DNA of 64,000 nucleotides from Lewinella sp. 4G2 (GTDB lineage Bacteria; Bacteroidota; Bacteroidia; Chitinophagales; Saprospiraceae), in the NCBI RefSeq assembly GCF_001625015.1, contig NZ_LVWJ02000014.1, positions 4,108,385-4,172,384 of the forward strand. The letters are read 5' to 3'. This document shows positions 52,638-60,763 of this stretch, one piece after another (the stretch's first letter is position 1; each line of letters starts with the position of its first letter). The notes beneath the pieces are model-generated. The model searched no databases. It saw nothing but the letters and a program-made list of their open reading frames with translations, and had not been told where the DNA came from. A program made the translations under genes and the position numbers.

Positions 52638-53530
52638 CGATCGTAGGCGCTGCCGCAGGTGCCCACTTGATTGGACCCAAAAGGACCGGCCTCCGCCACC
52701 TGGCCTACCCTACCGGTGGACCGGTGGACCCGATCGCCGCAAAGACCGCCAACGAGTTAGTAGGAAATGGGCCGCAGCATCAACTCCTGGAAATTCCCCT
52801 CCGCGGTGGAGAGTGGCATTTCGAAGGTGAAACCAGCATCGCCCTCACGGGTGCGGAGGTGACCTGGACGCTAAACGGACAGCCCATTGAGAGGTACGTC
52901 CGTCACGATCTAACGTGCGTGAATGTGCTAAAGGGAAGTTGGTCCAGGAGCGGATGTTACGCTTATTTGGCAGCCAGTCAACTACGGACAACATCGAACG
53001 TCAAGGACGGTACAGCAGAGCGCATCTCGCCTTTGTTGCGAAAAGACGCCGTACAGCCTCCATTGACAACAACAGTATCTAGCTCGGCAAAACCTACCCT
53101 TCCCAGGAACTTTTGGATGAGTAAAATAGCAGTAAATGAAACGTCACTCATTCGCCTACCTACTTATTACGACCGGTCAGCAGTTCAAATCATCCAAGCG
53201 CACGTAGGTCCCGAATGGCGAAGGCTGCCCGAAGGCAAGCGGAAATATTTTCTAGATAGTCTCTTTACGGTAAGCCCCGTCGCCGACCGCCAAGGGATTC
53301 GGTTATCCCAGGACGATTCGCACCCGGAAATTCCAACCAGATTATTTTCGATGCTCAGTTCCCCCGTACTGCCAGGCACCATTCAACTTACGCCGACCGG
53401 ACTCATCGTACTCGGCCCCGATGCCCAAACCGTTGGTGGGTACCCCCGTATTCTACAGTTGGATATCCAAGCGTTGACGAACCTCTACCAACTACTGCCT
53501 GGCACCCCAATCCGCTTCGTGCTGGAGTAA
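52616..53530 (+). CDS. pxpC: 5-oxoprolinase subunit C with altered N-terminus
   Basis: 304 residues from GTG 52,616, overlapping pxpB by 22 bp. The body fits PxpC/KipA: TGGPVDPIAAKTANELVGN, EIPLRGGEWHFEGETSIALTG, VGPEWRRLPEGKRKYFLDS, PGTIQLTPTGLIVLGPDAQT. However, the usual opening G..TTIQD.GR is replaced by VGAAAGAHLIGPKR, and that replacement contains the dispersed motif at 52,646-52,662. The N-terminus may therefore be functionally altered. It works with PxpB in pyroglutamate cleavage. Confidence 0.88.
   Translation: MDHPATLTIVGAAAGAHLIGPKRTGLRHLAYPTGGPVDPIAAKTANELVGNGPQHQLLEIPLRGGEWHFEGETSIALTGAEVTWTLNGQPIERYVRHDLTCVNVLKGSWSRSGCYAYLAASQLRTTSNVKDGTAERISPLLRKDAVQPPLTTTVSSSAKPTLPRNFWMSKIAVNETSLIRLPTYYDRSAVQIIQAHVGPEWRRLPEGKRKYFLDSLFTVSPVADRQGIRLSQDDSHPEIPTRLFSMLSSPVLPGTIQLTPTGLIVLGPDAQTVGGYPRILQLDIQALTNLYQLLPGTPIRFVLE
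52646..52662 (+). repeat. Dispersed motif inside pxpC
   Basis: GGCGCTGCCGCAGGTGC, in the frame coding GAAAGA, at the position where PxpC proteins normally have a conserved TIQD.GR segment. Confidence 0.8.
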
Positions 53531-53536
53531 AGAAGA

Positions 53537-54181
53537 TCACTGACTGATCAGCGAAAGTGCGTGGCGGATGGCGGCGGCGTTGTCGTGGATCACCACGTCC
53601 GCAGCGTTCACGCCGTCGTTCAAACCGATCAGGTAGCAGCCGGCTGCTTTCGCCGCGTCTCCACCGGGATTGCTGTCTTCAATGGCGATGCACTGTTCGG
53701 GTGGCAGCCCCAACCGCTGCGCCGCTAGTTGGTAGATATCCGGAGCGGGTTTGCGGTGCGTCACGTCAGTGGCGGTGATGACGACGTCGGTAAATTTGTC
53801 TAGGCCGATGGCTGGCAGGACGACGGCGGCGTCCGAGCGTCCGCTATTGGTAGCCACCGCCAGGGGGATGCCGACATTGACGACTGAGGCGAGCGCCTCT
53901 TCTACACCAGGGAAGCCTTTGCCGGCGGTACGAACCGCTTCGTGAAAACGGCTTTGTTTGTTCGAGATCAGGTCCGCAGCGCTGATGGCCAAGTCGTGAT
54001 TTTGAATCACTTGCGCGGCCAGAAAGTGGTCGCTGGTACCGATGAATTGTTCGAACCAGTGTTCGTCGAAATTCAGCCCGTGGTCATCTTTCAAAACATC
54101 GAGCCAGGCGGAGCAGTGGGCGGGTTCGGTATCGGCGAGGGTGCCGTCTAGGTCGCAAAGAAGGCCGCGGTAAATAGTCAA
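53537..54181 (-). CDS. HAD-family phosphatase, beta-phosphoglucomutase-like
   Basis: TTG 54,181 gives 214 residues, the normal size, with the family start just before CDLDGTLADTEPAH, whose Asp pair is catalytic. The open frame runs to ATG 54,250, but that stretch contains a perfect 12-bp hairpin and has no conserved sequence. Other motifs: VATNSGRSDAAV (motif II), HRKPAPDIYQLAA with the motif III Lys, and CIAIEDSNPGGDAA (motif IV). It probably dephosphorylates or isomerises a sugar phosphate; the substrate cannot be assigned. Confidence 0.9.
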   Translation of the reverse strand: MTIYRGLLCDLDGTLADTEPAHCSAWLDVLKDDHGLNFDEHWFEQFIGTSDHFLAAQVIQNHDLAISAADLISNKQSRFHEAVRTAGKGFPGVEEALASVVNVGIPLAVATNSGRSDAAVVLPAIGLDKFTDVVITATDVTHRKPAPDIYQLAAQRLGLPPEQCIAIEDSNPGGDAAKAAGCYLIGLNDGVNAADVVIHDNAAAIRHALSLISQ

Positions 54182-54206
54182 TTCACTTGGATTTTGGGGT
54201 AAACGT

Positions 54207-54244
54207 ACTGCGGCGCGCCCGATGTTGATCGAGCGCGCCGCAGT
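54207..54244. other. Perfect 12-bp hairpin upstream of the HAD gene
   Basis: ACTGCGGCGCGC (54,207-54,218) and GCGCGCCGCAGT (54,233-54,244) enclose a 14-nt loop. There is no T-run on either side, so it is a weak terminator or an RNA leader structure. It supports the downstream TTG start for the HAD gene. Confidence 0.75.
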
Positions 54245-54281
54245 GTACACAAAAGAGGGGCAGCTTAGTTGTTCAGCAAAC

Positions 54282-54494
54282 TCACTGAATTAGCATGTGC
54301 CGAACGCCATTAACGATTCTGCTGATGGTAGCTCCACCCGACTGCACGTTGGCGGAAACTTGCTGAATCTGTTCTGAAGCACCCTGCACATCTTGTTGGT
54401 GCGACCGGCCGACGAGAAAGCCCAAACTCATACCACTAATGGCCAGTACGGCGATGAAAGCGACGGAGGTAAAACGGATGCGTTGGCGGGTCAT
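54282..54494 (-). CDS. Small single-TM hypothetical protein
   Basis: 70 residues from ATG 54,494 (a TTG six bases upstream is possible). One membrane segment lies at about residues 10-27, followed by a Gln-rich helix that may be a coiled coil. No family recognised. Orientation is probably N-in with a periplasmic helix. Confidence 0.65.
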   Translation of the reverse strand: MTRQRIRFTSVAFIAVLAISGMSLGFLVGRSHQQDVQGASEQIQQVSANVQSGGATISRIVNGVRHMLIQ

Positions 54495-54655
54495 GGTCAA
54501 TGTGCTTTTGTGTGGGTTACTAAGATAAAGCGTTTCGGCTATTTATGTTGTCCTTAACGCTAACCGGGGCGGATTTCTCGACGAACGTCACGCTAAAGAG
54601 GACGAACGTCTTATAAGGCTTGCCCACGAGGTCTTTGACGAGGCCTGATTGACGC

Positions 54656-55714
54656 TTAAAAGTTCTTCATCACGTCAACGAGTACCTGCACACTTTCAAT
54701 CGGCATGGCATTGTAAATGCTTGCCCGGAAACCACCAACGGAGCGGTGACCTTTGATGCCATCTACGCCCTTCGCCGCGGCGGCCTCCATGAAAGCAGCT
54801 GCGTCATCCTCGTTCACCGGTTTGAAGGTGACGTTCATCAGACTGCGGTCTTCCGGGTTGGGGATGGTGCACTCGAATTTGGGGTTACGCTCGATCTCAT
54901 CGTAGAGCAACTTCGCCTTCGCTGCGTTGCGTTGCTCCATGGCTACCAGGCCACCCTGCTCCTTTACCCAGCGCATGGTCAGCATGCTAACGTAGATTGG
55001 GTATACGGGTGGTGTATTGAACGTCGAGCCCTTAGCAATGTGCGTACGGTAATCTAGCATGGAAGGTAGCTCTCGGTTCACTTTGCCGAGTAGGTCTTTC
55101 TTTACGATGACCAGCGTGACGCCGGCGGGGCCCATATTCTTCTGCGCGCCGGCGTAGATGATGCCGAATTTCTCCAACGGCAGGCGGCGGCTGAAGATAT
55201 CGCTGGACATATCGGCAACGAGGGGAGCATCCGTTTCGGGCCACTCCTTAAGCTGGGTGCCGAAGATGGTATTGTTGCTGGTGAGGTGAACGTACTTCAG
55301 CCCTGCGGGAATGTCGTAACCTTTGGGGATGTAGTTATAATTCTGGTCCTTACTGCTGGCCAGTACCTCTACCTTCCCAAATAGGTTGGCTTCCTTGATA
55401 GCTTTGGCGGACCAAGCGCCGGTATCTACGTACCCTGCTTTTTCATCCTCGTTAAGCAGGTTCATCGCACTAAGGAAAAACTCGCTGCTAGCGCCACCGG
55501 TGATGAAGATGACGCCGTAATCGTCCCCAACGTTGAGCAATTCACGGACGAGTGCTTCTGCTTCCTCCATGACTTTAGTGAATCCAGCACTCCGGTGGCT
55601 GATTTCCAGGATGGACAGGCCGGAGTTATCAAAATCTCGGACGGCATCGGCGGCTTGTTCGAGTACGGATGCGGGGAGGATGGCCGGCCCGGCACTAAAG
55701 TTATGCTTCTTCAT
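54656..55714 (-). CDS. serC: Phosphoserine aminotransferase
   Basis: 352 residues, the usual length. It converts 3-phosphohydroxypyruvate to phosphoserine in serine synthesis and has an equivalent role in pyridoxal phosphate synthesis in some bacteria. Family sequence: HNFSAGPAILPASVLEQAA, ISHRSAGFTKVMEEAEALVR, FITGGASSEFFLSAMN, the PLP-lysine region IYAGAQKNMGPAGVTLVIV, and the ending GHRSVGGFRASIYNAMP. No serA or serB is adjacent. Confidence 0.96.
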   Translation of the reverse strand: MKKHNFSAGPAILPASVLEQAADAVRDFDNSGLSILEISHRSAGFTKVMEEAEALVRELLNVGDDYGVIFITGGASSEFFLSAMNLLNEDEKAGYVDTGAWSAKAIKEANLFGKVEVLASSKDQNYNYIPKGYDIPAGLKYVHLTSNNTIFGTQLKEWPETDAPLVADMSSDIFSRRLPLEKFGIIYAGAQKNMGPAGVTLVIVKKDLLGKVNRELPSMLDYRTHIAKGSTFNTPPVYPIYVSMLTMRWVKEQGGLVAMEQRNAAKAKLLYDEIERNPKFECTIPNPEDRSLMNVTFKPVNEDDAAAFMEAAAAKGVDGIKGHRSVGGFRASIYNAMPIESVQVLVDVMKNF

Positions 55715-55963
55715 GTTGGAGTTTTGTATGGGGTAAACGCTAAACTTGGCAAAGTTGATTTCACGAACAAAAGTGACGTAGCTACGCTGCTACAACAAGG
55801 CAGCTGAATACTATTCACCGACCTCGCTTCCTTCGTTCCGGGTAATGAAGCCCGACCGTGAAATCTTGGCGCAAAAATACTATCTTTTCGCTGCCCATCT
55901 CTCAATGAGCCCCGCCGGGAAAAGTTGATTTCCAGCTTTCTCCGGTTTAAACCTTCCCAGTGT

Positions 55964-57433
55964 ATGCATTTCCTGCAAAGTTTCCGCTTCCTCCCGGCAA
56001 TCATCATCACCGTGCTCTTCGCCAGTTGCACTCCCAAAGTAACGGCACCCGTCACCACGCCCGCGACGACGAGCACTACGGTTTCCAAGCCCCAAAAACC
56101 GGGAGAGACCCTGAGCCCCTGCGACAAATTCAGTGATACGCCCAATCCGGACCAGGCGGAGACGGACTACGTCATCTACCGCCAACTGTTCAAAGCAAAA
56201 GAAATGACCCAGGCGATGGCCCAGTGGCGCAAAGTCTACGCCGCTTCCCCCGCAGCGGACGGACGGCGGAGCACCGTATTCACCGACGGCATCGCTATGT
56301 ACAATGACCTGATCCAGAAAAACCCGGAGCGCAAGGATGCTTACGGTGATACCTTACTCACGATCTACGCCAAGGCGCGGGAGTGCTACCCCGGCAACGG
56401 CTACATGGCGGCCATCCAGGGTTTCGATAGTTACTACACCTACCCCGGCTCGGCGACGGACGAAGAGATGTTCGACCTGTTCAAGGAAAGCATTGAGATC
56501 GACGGGCAGGACAAATTGCAGTACTTCATTATCAACCCCACGGCGGGCCTGGCCGTCAACCTCCACCGGGACGGCAAAATCACCGACACGGAAGCGAAGG
56601 AAGTAGTCTCCAAACTACAGTACCGCCTCGCGAAAGGCCTTAAAGAGTGTAAAGGGTCAGAATGCGACCCCTGGAACAAAATCGACGCCTACGCTCCCAG
56701 CGCTCTGCGCTACTTTGAAACGGTGAAGGGCTTCTACGAATGCCAGTACTTCGTAGACCGTTACCTGCAGAACTACAAGGACAACCCGGATGATTGTGAC
56801 GCCATCACCACCGCCTACAGCCGCCTCAAATTCGGTGGTTGCGCAACTGATTCCCCGGAAATGACGGAGCTCAAAAACGCCTTCACGAGCAAGTGCCGCG
56901 AAACACCCGCACCCTCCGCCGCAGCCGGCACCTGGGTGGCCAAGGTGCGCGCCGGGTACGATGCCATGGAAGCTGGTAACTCCTCCGAAGCAGTCCGGCT
57001 CATCAGCGAGGCGATCCCCGATATTCCGGAAGCTGAGAAGAAGTCACGCTACCAAATGGTGGTTGCGAAGATCTACTACCGCGATCTGCGCAACTTCAGC
57101 CAGGCTCGGTCCTTCGCGCGCCAGGCCGCCCAGAATGACCCTACGACCGGTGAGCCCTACATGCTCATCGGTACGCTCTACGCGAGTAGTGGTCCACTCT
57201 GTGGTTCCGGTACCGGCTTCAATTCACAGGTCGTCACCTGGCCCGCCATCGACATGTGGCAGCGCGCCAAGAGCATCGATTCTTCCGTAGCTGGCAAGGC
57301 GAATAAGCTCATCAACCAGTACAGCCGGTTCATGCCCTCCAAGGCCGACGTTTTTCAGCGCGGCCTCGAAGTAGGCGGCTCCTACACCGTCGGTTGTTGG
57401 ATCAACGAAACGACGCGGATTCGTACGCCGTAG
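55964..57433 (+). CDS. TPR-like lipoprotein
   Basis: ATG 55,964 gives 489 residues with a signal peptide and lipobox LFASC; the open frame from TTG 55,925 is not needed. A Thr/Pro-rich linker follows, then helical repeats of TPR type (for example about 65-110 and 330-400: GYDAMEAGNSSEAVRLISEA). Several cysteines are spaced through the chain. Probably a cell-envelope scaffold protein. It is divergent from serC, with about 250 bp between them. Confidence 0.83.
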   Translation: MHFLQSFRFLPAIIITVLFASCTPKVTAPVTTPATTSTTVSKPQKPGETLSPCDKFSDTPNPDQAETDYVIYRQLFKAKEMTQAMAQWRKVYAASPAADGRRSTVFTDGIAMYNDLIQKNPERKDAYGDTLLTIYAKARECYPGNGYMAAIQGFDSYYTYPGSATDEEMFDLFKESIEIDGQDKLQYFIINPTAGLAVNLHRDGKITDTEAKEVVSKLQYRLAKGLKECKGSECDPWNKIDAYAPSALRYFETVKGFYECQYFVDRYLQNYKDNPDDCDAITTAYSRLKFGGCATDSPEMTELKNAFTSKCRETPAPSAAAGTWVAKVRAGYDAMEAGNSSEAVRLISEAIPDIPEAEKKSRYQMVVAKIYYRDLRNFSQARSFARQAAQNDPTTGEPYMLIGTLYASSGPLCGSGTGFNSQVVTWPAIDMWQRAKSIDSSVAGKANKLINQYSRFMPSKADVFQRGLEVGGSYTVGCWINETTRIRTP

Positions 57434-57475
57434 GTTACCTCAAGATCAATTGATGCTTCCAAAACAGCGCCAAGT

Positions 57476-57493
57476 GGGCGCTGCCGCGGGTGC
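57476..57493 (+). repeat. Dispersed 18-bp motif (intergenic)
   Basis: GGGCGCTGCCGCGGGTGC between the convergent TPR lipoprotein and Rof-like genes. It differs by one base from the copy at 42,784. Confidence 0.85.
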
Positions 57494-57547
57494 GATGGAG
57501 GTAGGCAAGTAAGCTGCGCGTAGCCTTAGTTACGTGGAAGCCCCGGC

Positions 57548-58087
57548 TTAAAAACTACAACTTGATCCTGCGGCGATACCGTCGACGGACTTGATGCGGT
57601 CCAACCGCAGCCAGGTGCCGTCGCGAAACTGCACGTACTCCTCGGTGAGGTGGGTCTTCGTGTCCAACAGCCTGGTTTCGGCGCGCTGTTCGCTTCCATC
57701 AGCTTGCAGGAAGACCAGGCGGACGGGCCTGCGTTGTACGATGGCCGCCTCGAAGTTGTCGTAAAAGTTACAGTCGATGGCCCGGTAATTGGTGCGGGGT
57801 AATTGCCCCAGGCGCTCTTCGTAGGTAGATACCTGCCCAGGGTCGAACGCTGGGTAACTCAGACTCGGCCGGTACTTGGCGGCGCTATCCTCAGGGCCAA
57901 AGTAAAGGACGGGCCGGCCGTGCGCCTGGGCCAGGAGAGCTTTGTCCTGATCCGCATTGCTCAGATCACTGTTTCCTTCAAAGATGACGAGGGCATCGAA
58001 TTCGTAGATAGGCCCCCCACCCCATTTGCGCCAGTCCAGCTCAAAGGGAAAGTCTACGGGTTTTGTGCCCAGGTAATAGATTTTCAT
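57548..58087 (-). CDS. Protein with Rof (Rho-inhibitor)-like C-terminal domain
   Basis: 179 residues. The last ~75 residues (YRAIDCNFYDNFEAAIVQRR, then TEEYVQFRDGTWLRLDRIKS) match the pattern of Rof/YaeO, an RNA-mimicking inhibitor of transcription terminator Rho. The N-terminal 100 residues are unassigned. It is last in an SDR-cupin operon with an ATGA overlap. The Rof call is from memory of the Y..IDC..Y....E pattern, so moderately sure. Confidence 0.7.
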   Translation of the reverse strand: MKIYYLGTKPVDFPFELDWRKWGGGPIYEFDALVIFEGNSDLSNADQDKALLAQAHGRPVLYFGPEDSAAKYRPSLSYPAFDPGQVSTYEERLGQLPRTNYRAIDCNFYDNFEAAIVQRRPVRLVFLQADGSEQRAETRLLDTKTHLTEEYVQFRDGTWLRLDRIKSVDGIAAGSSCSF

Positions 58088-58431
58088 CGTGCGGAGTTGG
58101 TGAGTGCCCGGTAATCTTCCCGGACCGGATGAAACACGTCAAGGATTCGGCAGTCCGTCAACGCTACCCCCTCGTGGGGAACGGTTGAGGCCATAATGGC
58201 AACATCTCCAGCATAACATTTGCGCGTGACGCCGTCGACCGTGAACTCAAATTTACCCTCCAGAATAGTGGACGTTTGCTCGTGTGGGTGATGGTGTAAC
58301 GGCAGCCTCGTACCCGCCTTGATGTGGAAATCCGCAATGGTGCAAGCTTCGGTGTGAATGATATGCCCAAGAATACCAGGGAATACTTCGACGAGGGGGA
58401 GGTCCTGATCTTTATTTACGTACATATTCAT
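58084..58431 (-). CDS. Cupin-domain protein
   Basis: 115 residues from ATG 58,431, which overlaps the SDR stop (TAATG). Cupin motif 1 is LHHHPHEQTSTILEGKFEF and motif 2 is VPHEGVALTDCRILDV, so metal-binding histidines are present. The larger open frame to 58,683 is a shadow of the SDR gene. Member of a three-gene operon (SDR, cupin, Rof-like); possibly acts on the same metabolite as the SDR. Confidence 0.88.
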   Translation of the reverse strand: MNMYVNKDQDLPLVEVFPGILGHIIHTEACTIADFHIKAGTRLPLHHHPHEQTSTILEGKFEFTVDGVTRKCYAGDVAIMASTVPHEGVALTDCRILDVFHPVREDYRALTNSAR

Positions 58432-59207
58432 TAGCCGGTGATGTGGCGAACCAACCCGCCGTCCACCGTAATGGTTTGGCCCGTCAGGTAATTTCCGGAA
58501 GGTGACAGGAGCAATAGGGCCATGGCGGCAAAGTCCTTTGGGTCTCCCAAACGTTTGACGGCGGTTTCGGCAGTGAACTGTTCCTCCACCTCCTCCAACT
58601 TCATCTTTTGTATTTCGGCTGATTTCTTCAGCACCGTGGTAATGCGCGGAGTGGCGTGGTAGCCGGGTGCCAGGATATTGCAAGTTATCCCCTGCTCTCC
58701 CACCTCCCGACTCAAGGTTTTGACGTAGCCGGCGACTCCGGCGCGCATGACGTTACTGAGTACCAGGTTATCGATGGGCTGCTTGATGGAGACGCTTTCG
58801 AGGTAGAGTAGCCGTCCGCCACCGCGCTGAATCATCCCGGGCAAGAGGGCGGCGGTCAACTGAATTTTCCACCGGAGTGTCCCCTGGTACGCGTGGTCCC
58901 AATCTTTCATCTCCAGTTCATCCGCTCTCCCGGTGGGGGGGCCGCCGGCGTTGAATACGCAACCGTAGAGTTCCCGCTCATTCAAGTAGCCGGCCAAATT
59001 CTTTACGGCCGTCGCATCCGTGAGGTCGGCGGCGTACCCCTCAAACCCGGTACCTGCGGCAGCGCCCAACTCCTCCAGCTTTGATTTCGTACGCGCGATG
59101 CCGATCACCTTGGCGCCTTCCGCCAACAGGGCTTCTACGATTGCCTTGCCGAGGCCGCTGGTTGCTCCACCGACGGCAAAAAGGCGGTCTTTTAGTTGTA
59201 AGTCCAT
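58431..59207 (-). CDS. Short-chain dehydrogenase-like protein lacking the catalytic Tyr
   Basis: 258 residues with the cofactor motif AVGGATSGLGKAIVEALL, NAGG at the usual place and the ending GNYLTGQTITVDGGLVRH. The active-site region is LESVSIKQPIDNLVLSNVMR, where the usual Y-x3-K is missing, so classical dehydrogenase activity is doubtful. Related SDRs with this substitution exist. The dispersed motif at 59,050-59,067 is coded as GAAAGT. Confidence 0.88.
   Translation of the reverse strand: MDLQLKDRLFAVGGATSGLGKAIVEALLAEGAKVIGIARTKSKLEELGAAAGTGFEGYAADLTDATAVKNLAGYLNERELYGCVFNAGGPPTGRADELEMKDWDHAYQGTLRWKIQLTAALLPGMIQRGGGRLLYLESVSIKQPIDNLVLSNVMRAGVAGYVKTLSREVGEQGITCNILAPGYHATPRITTVLKKSAEIQKMKLEEVEEQFTAETAVKRLGDPKDFAAMALLLLSPSGNYLTGQTITVDGGLVRHITG
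59050..59067 (-). repeat. Dispersed motif inside the SDR gene
   Basis: The plus strand reads GTACCTGCGGCAGCGCCC, one base from the consensus, coding GAAAGT on the minus strand. Confidence 0.75.
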
Positions 59208-59273
59208 GTACTGACAAGGTACGCTCTGGGTATTGATGAGTATAGACTTTCTCCAGCAAAAAAGCTACCGACA

Positions 59274-60197
59274 TCAAGCCGGTATGGTTTTGACGTGCTT
59301 ACTACCTGGCCGCGCCTGACTGAGCTTCGGTAAGCTGACCGGTTGATCAAGCGGTAGGAGGTAAAGTACGAGACCACCGATCATGATCAGGCCAAAGCCG
59401 ATCAAACCGTGGATAGCAGCGATGGCGACGTGAAACAGAAGGGCCCAACGGAAGAGCCGTCTTTTATTCGTGTTGCTCATAAACAAGCCCGCAAACAAGG
59501 TCAATTCCAAGCAGACGGAGCCCCAGGTGATGAGTGCCACGATGAATGGGTTCAGCAATAAAGGCAGCGCGATAGGCTCCATCCAATCGACCATACCGAT
59601 CGAAGAATCGGTAAACCAGTAATACACTGCCGTGCCGTTTAGCCATTCTTCGACCGCCAGCTTGCCAATGGCAGCGTGGAGGTAGACGACGGCCATCTGC
59701 AAGCGAATTAACCACAGGAATACGGAGGCCGCGATGCGGCGGGCTTTGCGACCAAGTGCTTCGCTTGCCTTCACTTTCTTCCAATGGTTGGGCCGCGGGT
59801 CCAGACACAGCACGGGCAACAATAAGAGACAGAGGATCGCGGCCAAGTGGTCGCCGCCTTCTAACACCGTGCCGGAAAAAATCAGGCTAGCCGCTACCCA
59901 CCAGTGGAAAAAACCGGAGAGTTGTGGCAGGTAACCAGAAATGACCCAGACCAAGACGCCACAGCTAAGGTAGATACTCGTCTGGGTAGAAAAGGGTAGC
60001 ACGCAGTACAAGCTATACCCGAAGAGCCCGTCGCAACTGAGGGTGGTGGGTTGATTGGCTACTTCGTGGAACAGCACGTCCGCCGGGCTGAACAGCATTG
60101 TGAGTAAGGTGCCTAAGGCAATGAGGGTCCGCGCGAGGCCGAGGGTGTTCGTCCAGGGCCGGTAGTTTGACAATTGGTGTGCAATCCGGTGTATCAT
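59274..60197 (-). CDS. SdpB-like HTTM membrane protein
   Basis: 307 residues with about seven or eight membrane segments. The segment RRLFRWALLFHVAIAAIHGL followed by IGFGLIMIGGL matches the HTTM pattern of SdpB, which with SdpA is required to mature the SDP toxin in Bacillus subtilis (SdpB there is about 320 residues). It overlaps sdpA by ATGA and ends the four-gene minus-strand cluster. Confidence 0.82.
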   Translation of the reverse strand: MIHRIAHQLSNYRPWTNTLGLARTLIALGTLLTMLFSPADVLFHEVANQPTTLSCDGLFGYSLYCVLPFSTQTSIYLSCGVLVWVISGYLPQLSGFFHWWVAASLIFSGTVLEGGDHLAAILCLLLLPVLCLDPRPNHWKKVKASEALGRKARRIAASVFLWLIRLQMAVVYLHAAIGKLAVEEWLNGTAVYYWFTDSSIGMVDWMEPIALPLLLNPFIVALITWGSVCLELTLFAGLFMSNTNKRRLFRWALLFHVAIAAIHGLIGFGLIMIGGLVLYLLPLDQPVSLPKLSQARPGSKHVKTIPA

Positions 60198-60763
60198 GGC
60201 TGTTCGCAGTTGTTGGTAAGGAAGAGGATATCAAACTCCGGGATGAGTGATTGGCCGCCCCGGCGGTAGGTCCAGGGAATCGGTTTCGCTCTGACGATGG
60301 CTAATTCTCCGCAGAGCATGGGTACGCGGACGGTATTGACGAGTGGTACGCTACTCACGGTGTCGACGGCAGAGATGCTGGCTGCGGTGAAGGGTAATTC
60401 GTGGGTCACCCACTTACTGGAGGGGACCTGGCTCATGAGGATCACCATTTCCGTACTGGCGGCCCGGGACCGACGATTAAGCCCAAAATAGTTGGCTGCC
60501 TTCGCGTTGGGGTACGGCGCATCGTAGAGTACCCAACCTTGGTCTGATTTGCGATAAATGAAGTGGTCTGCCTCGCGGGCGTTGCGGGTGAAGAAGGCCC
60601 AGCCTTCCGGGAAGAGTTTTTTCAGGTCATTACCAACCTCCAACTTTGGAGAGATCGGGTTGAACGGCATCACGGCCACAAATAGTGAACCGACCAAAAG
60701 CGCGGCAATGGCTCCGGTAGCGACCAATGTCGCTACCAGAACCGTTGAATCTGCCACCTTCAT
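60194..60763 (-). CDS. SdpA-like protein
   Basis: 189 residues. One membrane segment (about 9-32), then FPEGWAFFTRNAREADHFIY and NYFGLNRRSRAASTEM, matching the SdpA pattern of an FP..W.FFT region and FG..R..R. SdpA in Bacillus is a soluble or membrane-associated maturation factor of about 158 residues. It overlaps sdpC by TAATG and sdpB by ATGA, so the three are translationally coupled. Confidence 0.82.
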   Translation of the reverse strand: MKVADSTVLVATLVATGAIAALLVGSLFVAVMPFNPISPKLEVGNDLKKLFPEGWAFFTRNAREADHFIYRKSDQGWVLYDAPYPNAKAANYFGLNRRSRAASTEMVILMSQVPSSKWVTHELPFTAASISAVDTVSSVPLVNTVRVPMLCGELAIVRAKPIPWTYRRGGQSLIPEFDILFLTNNCEQP

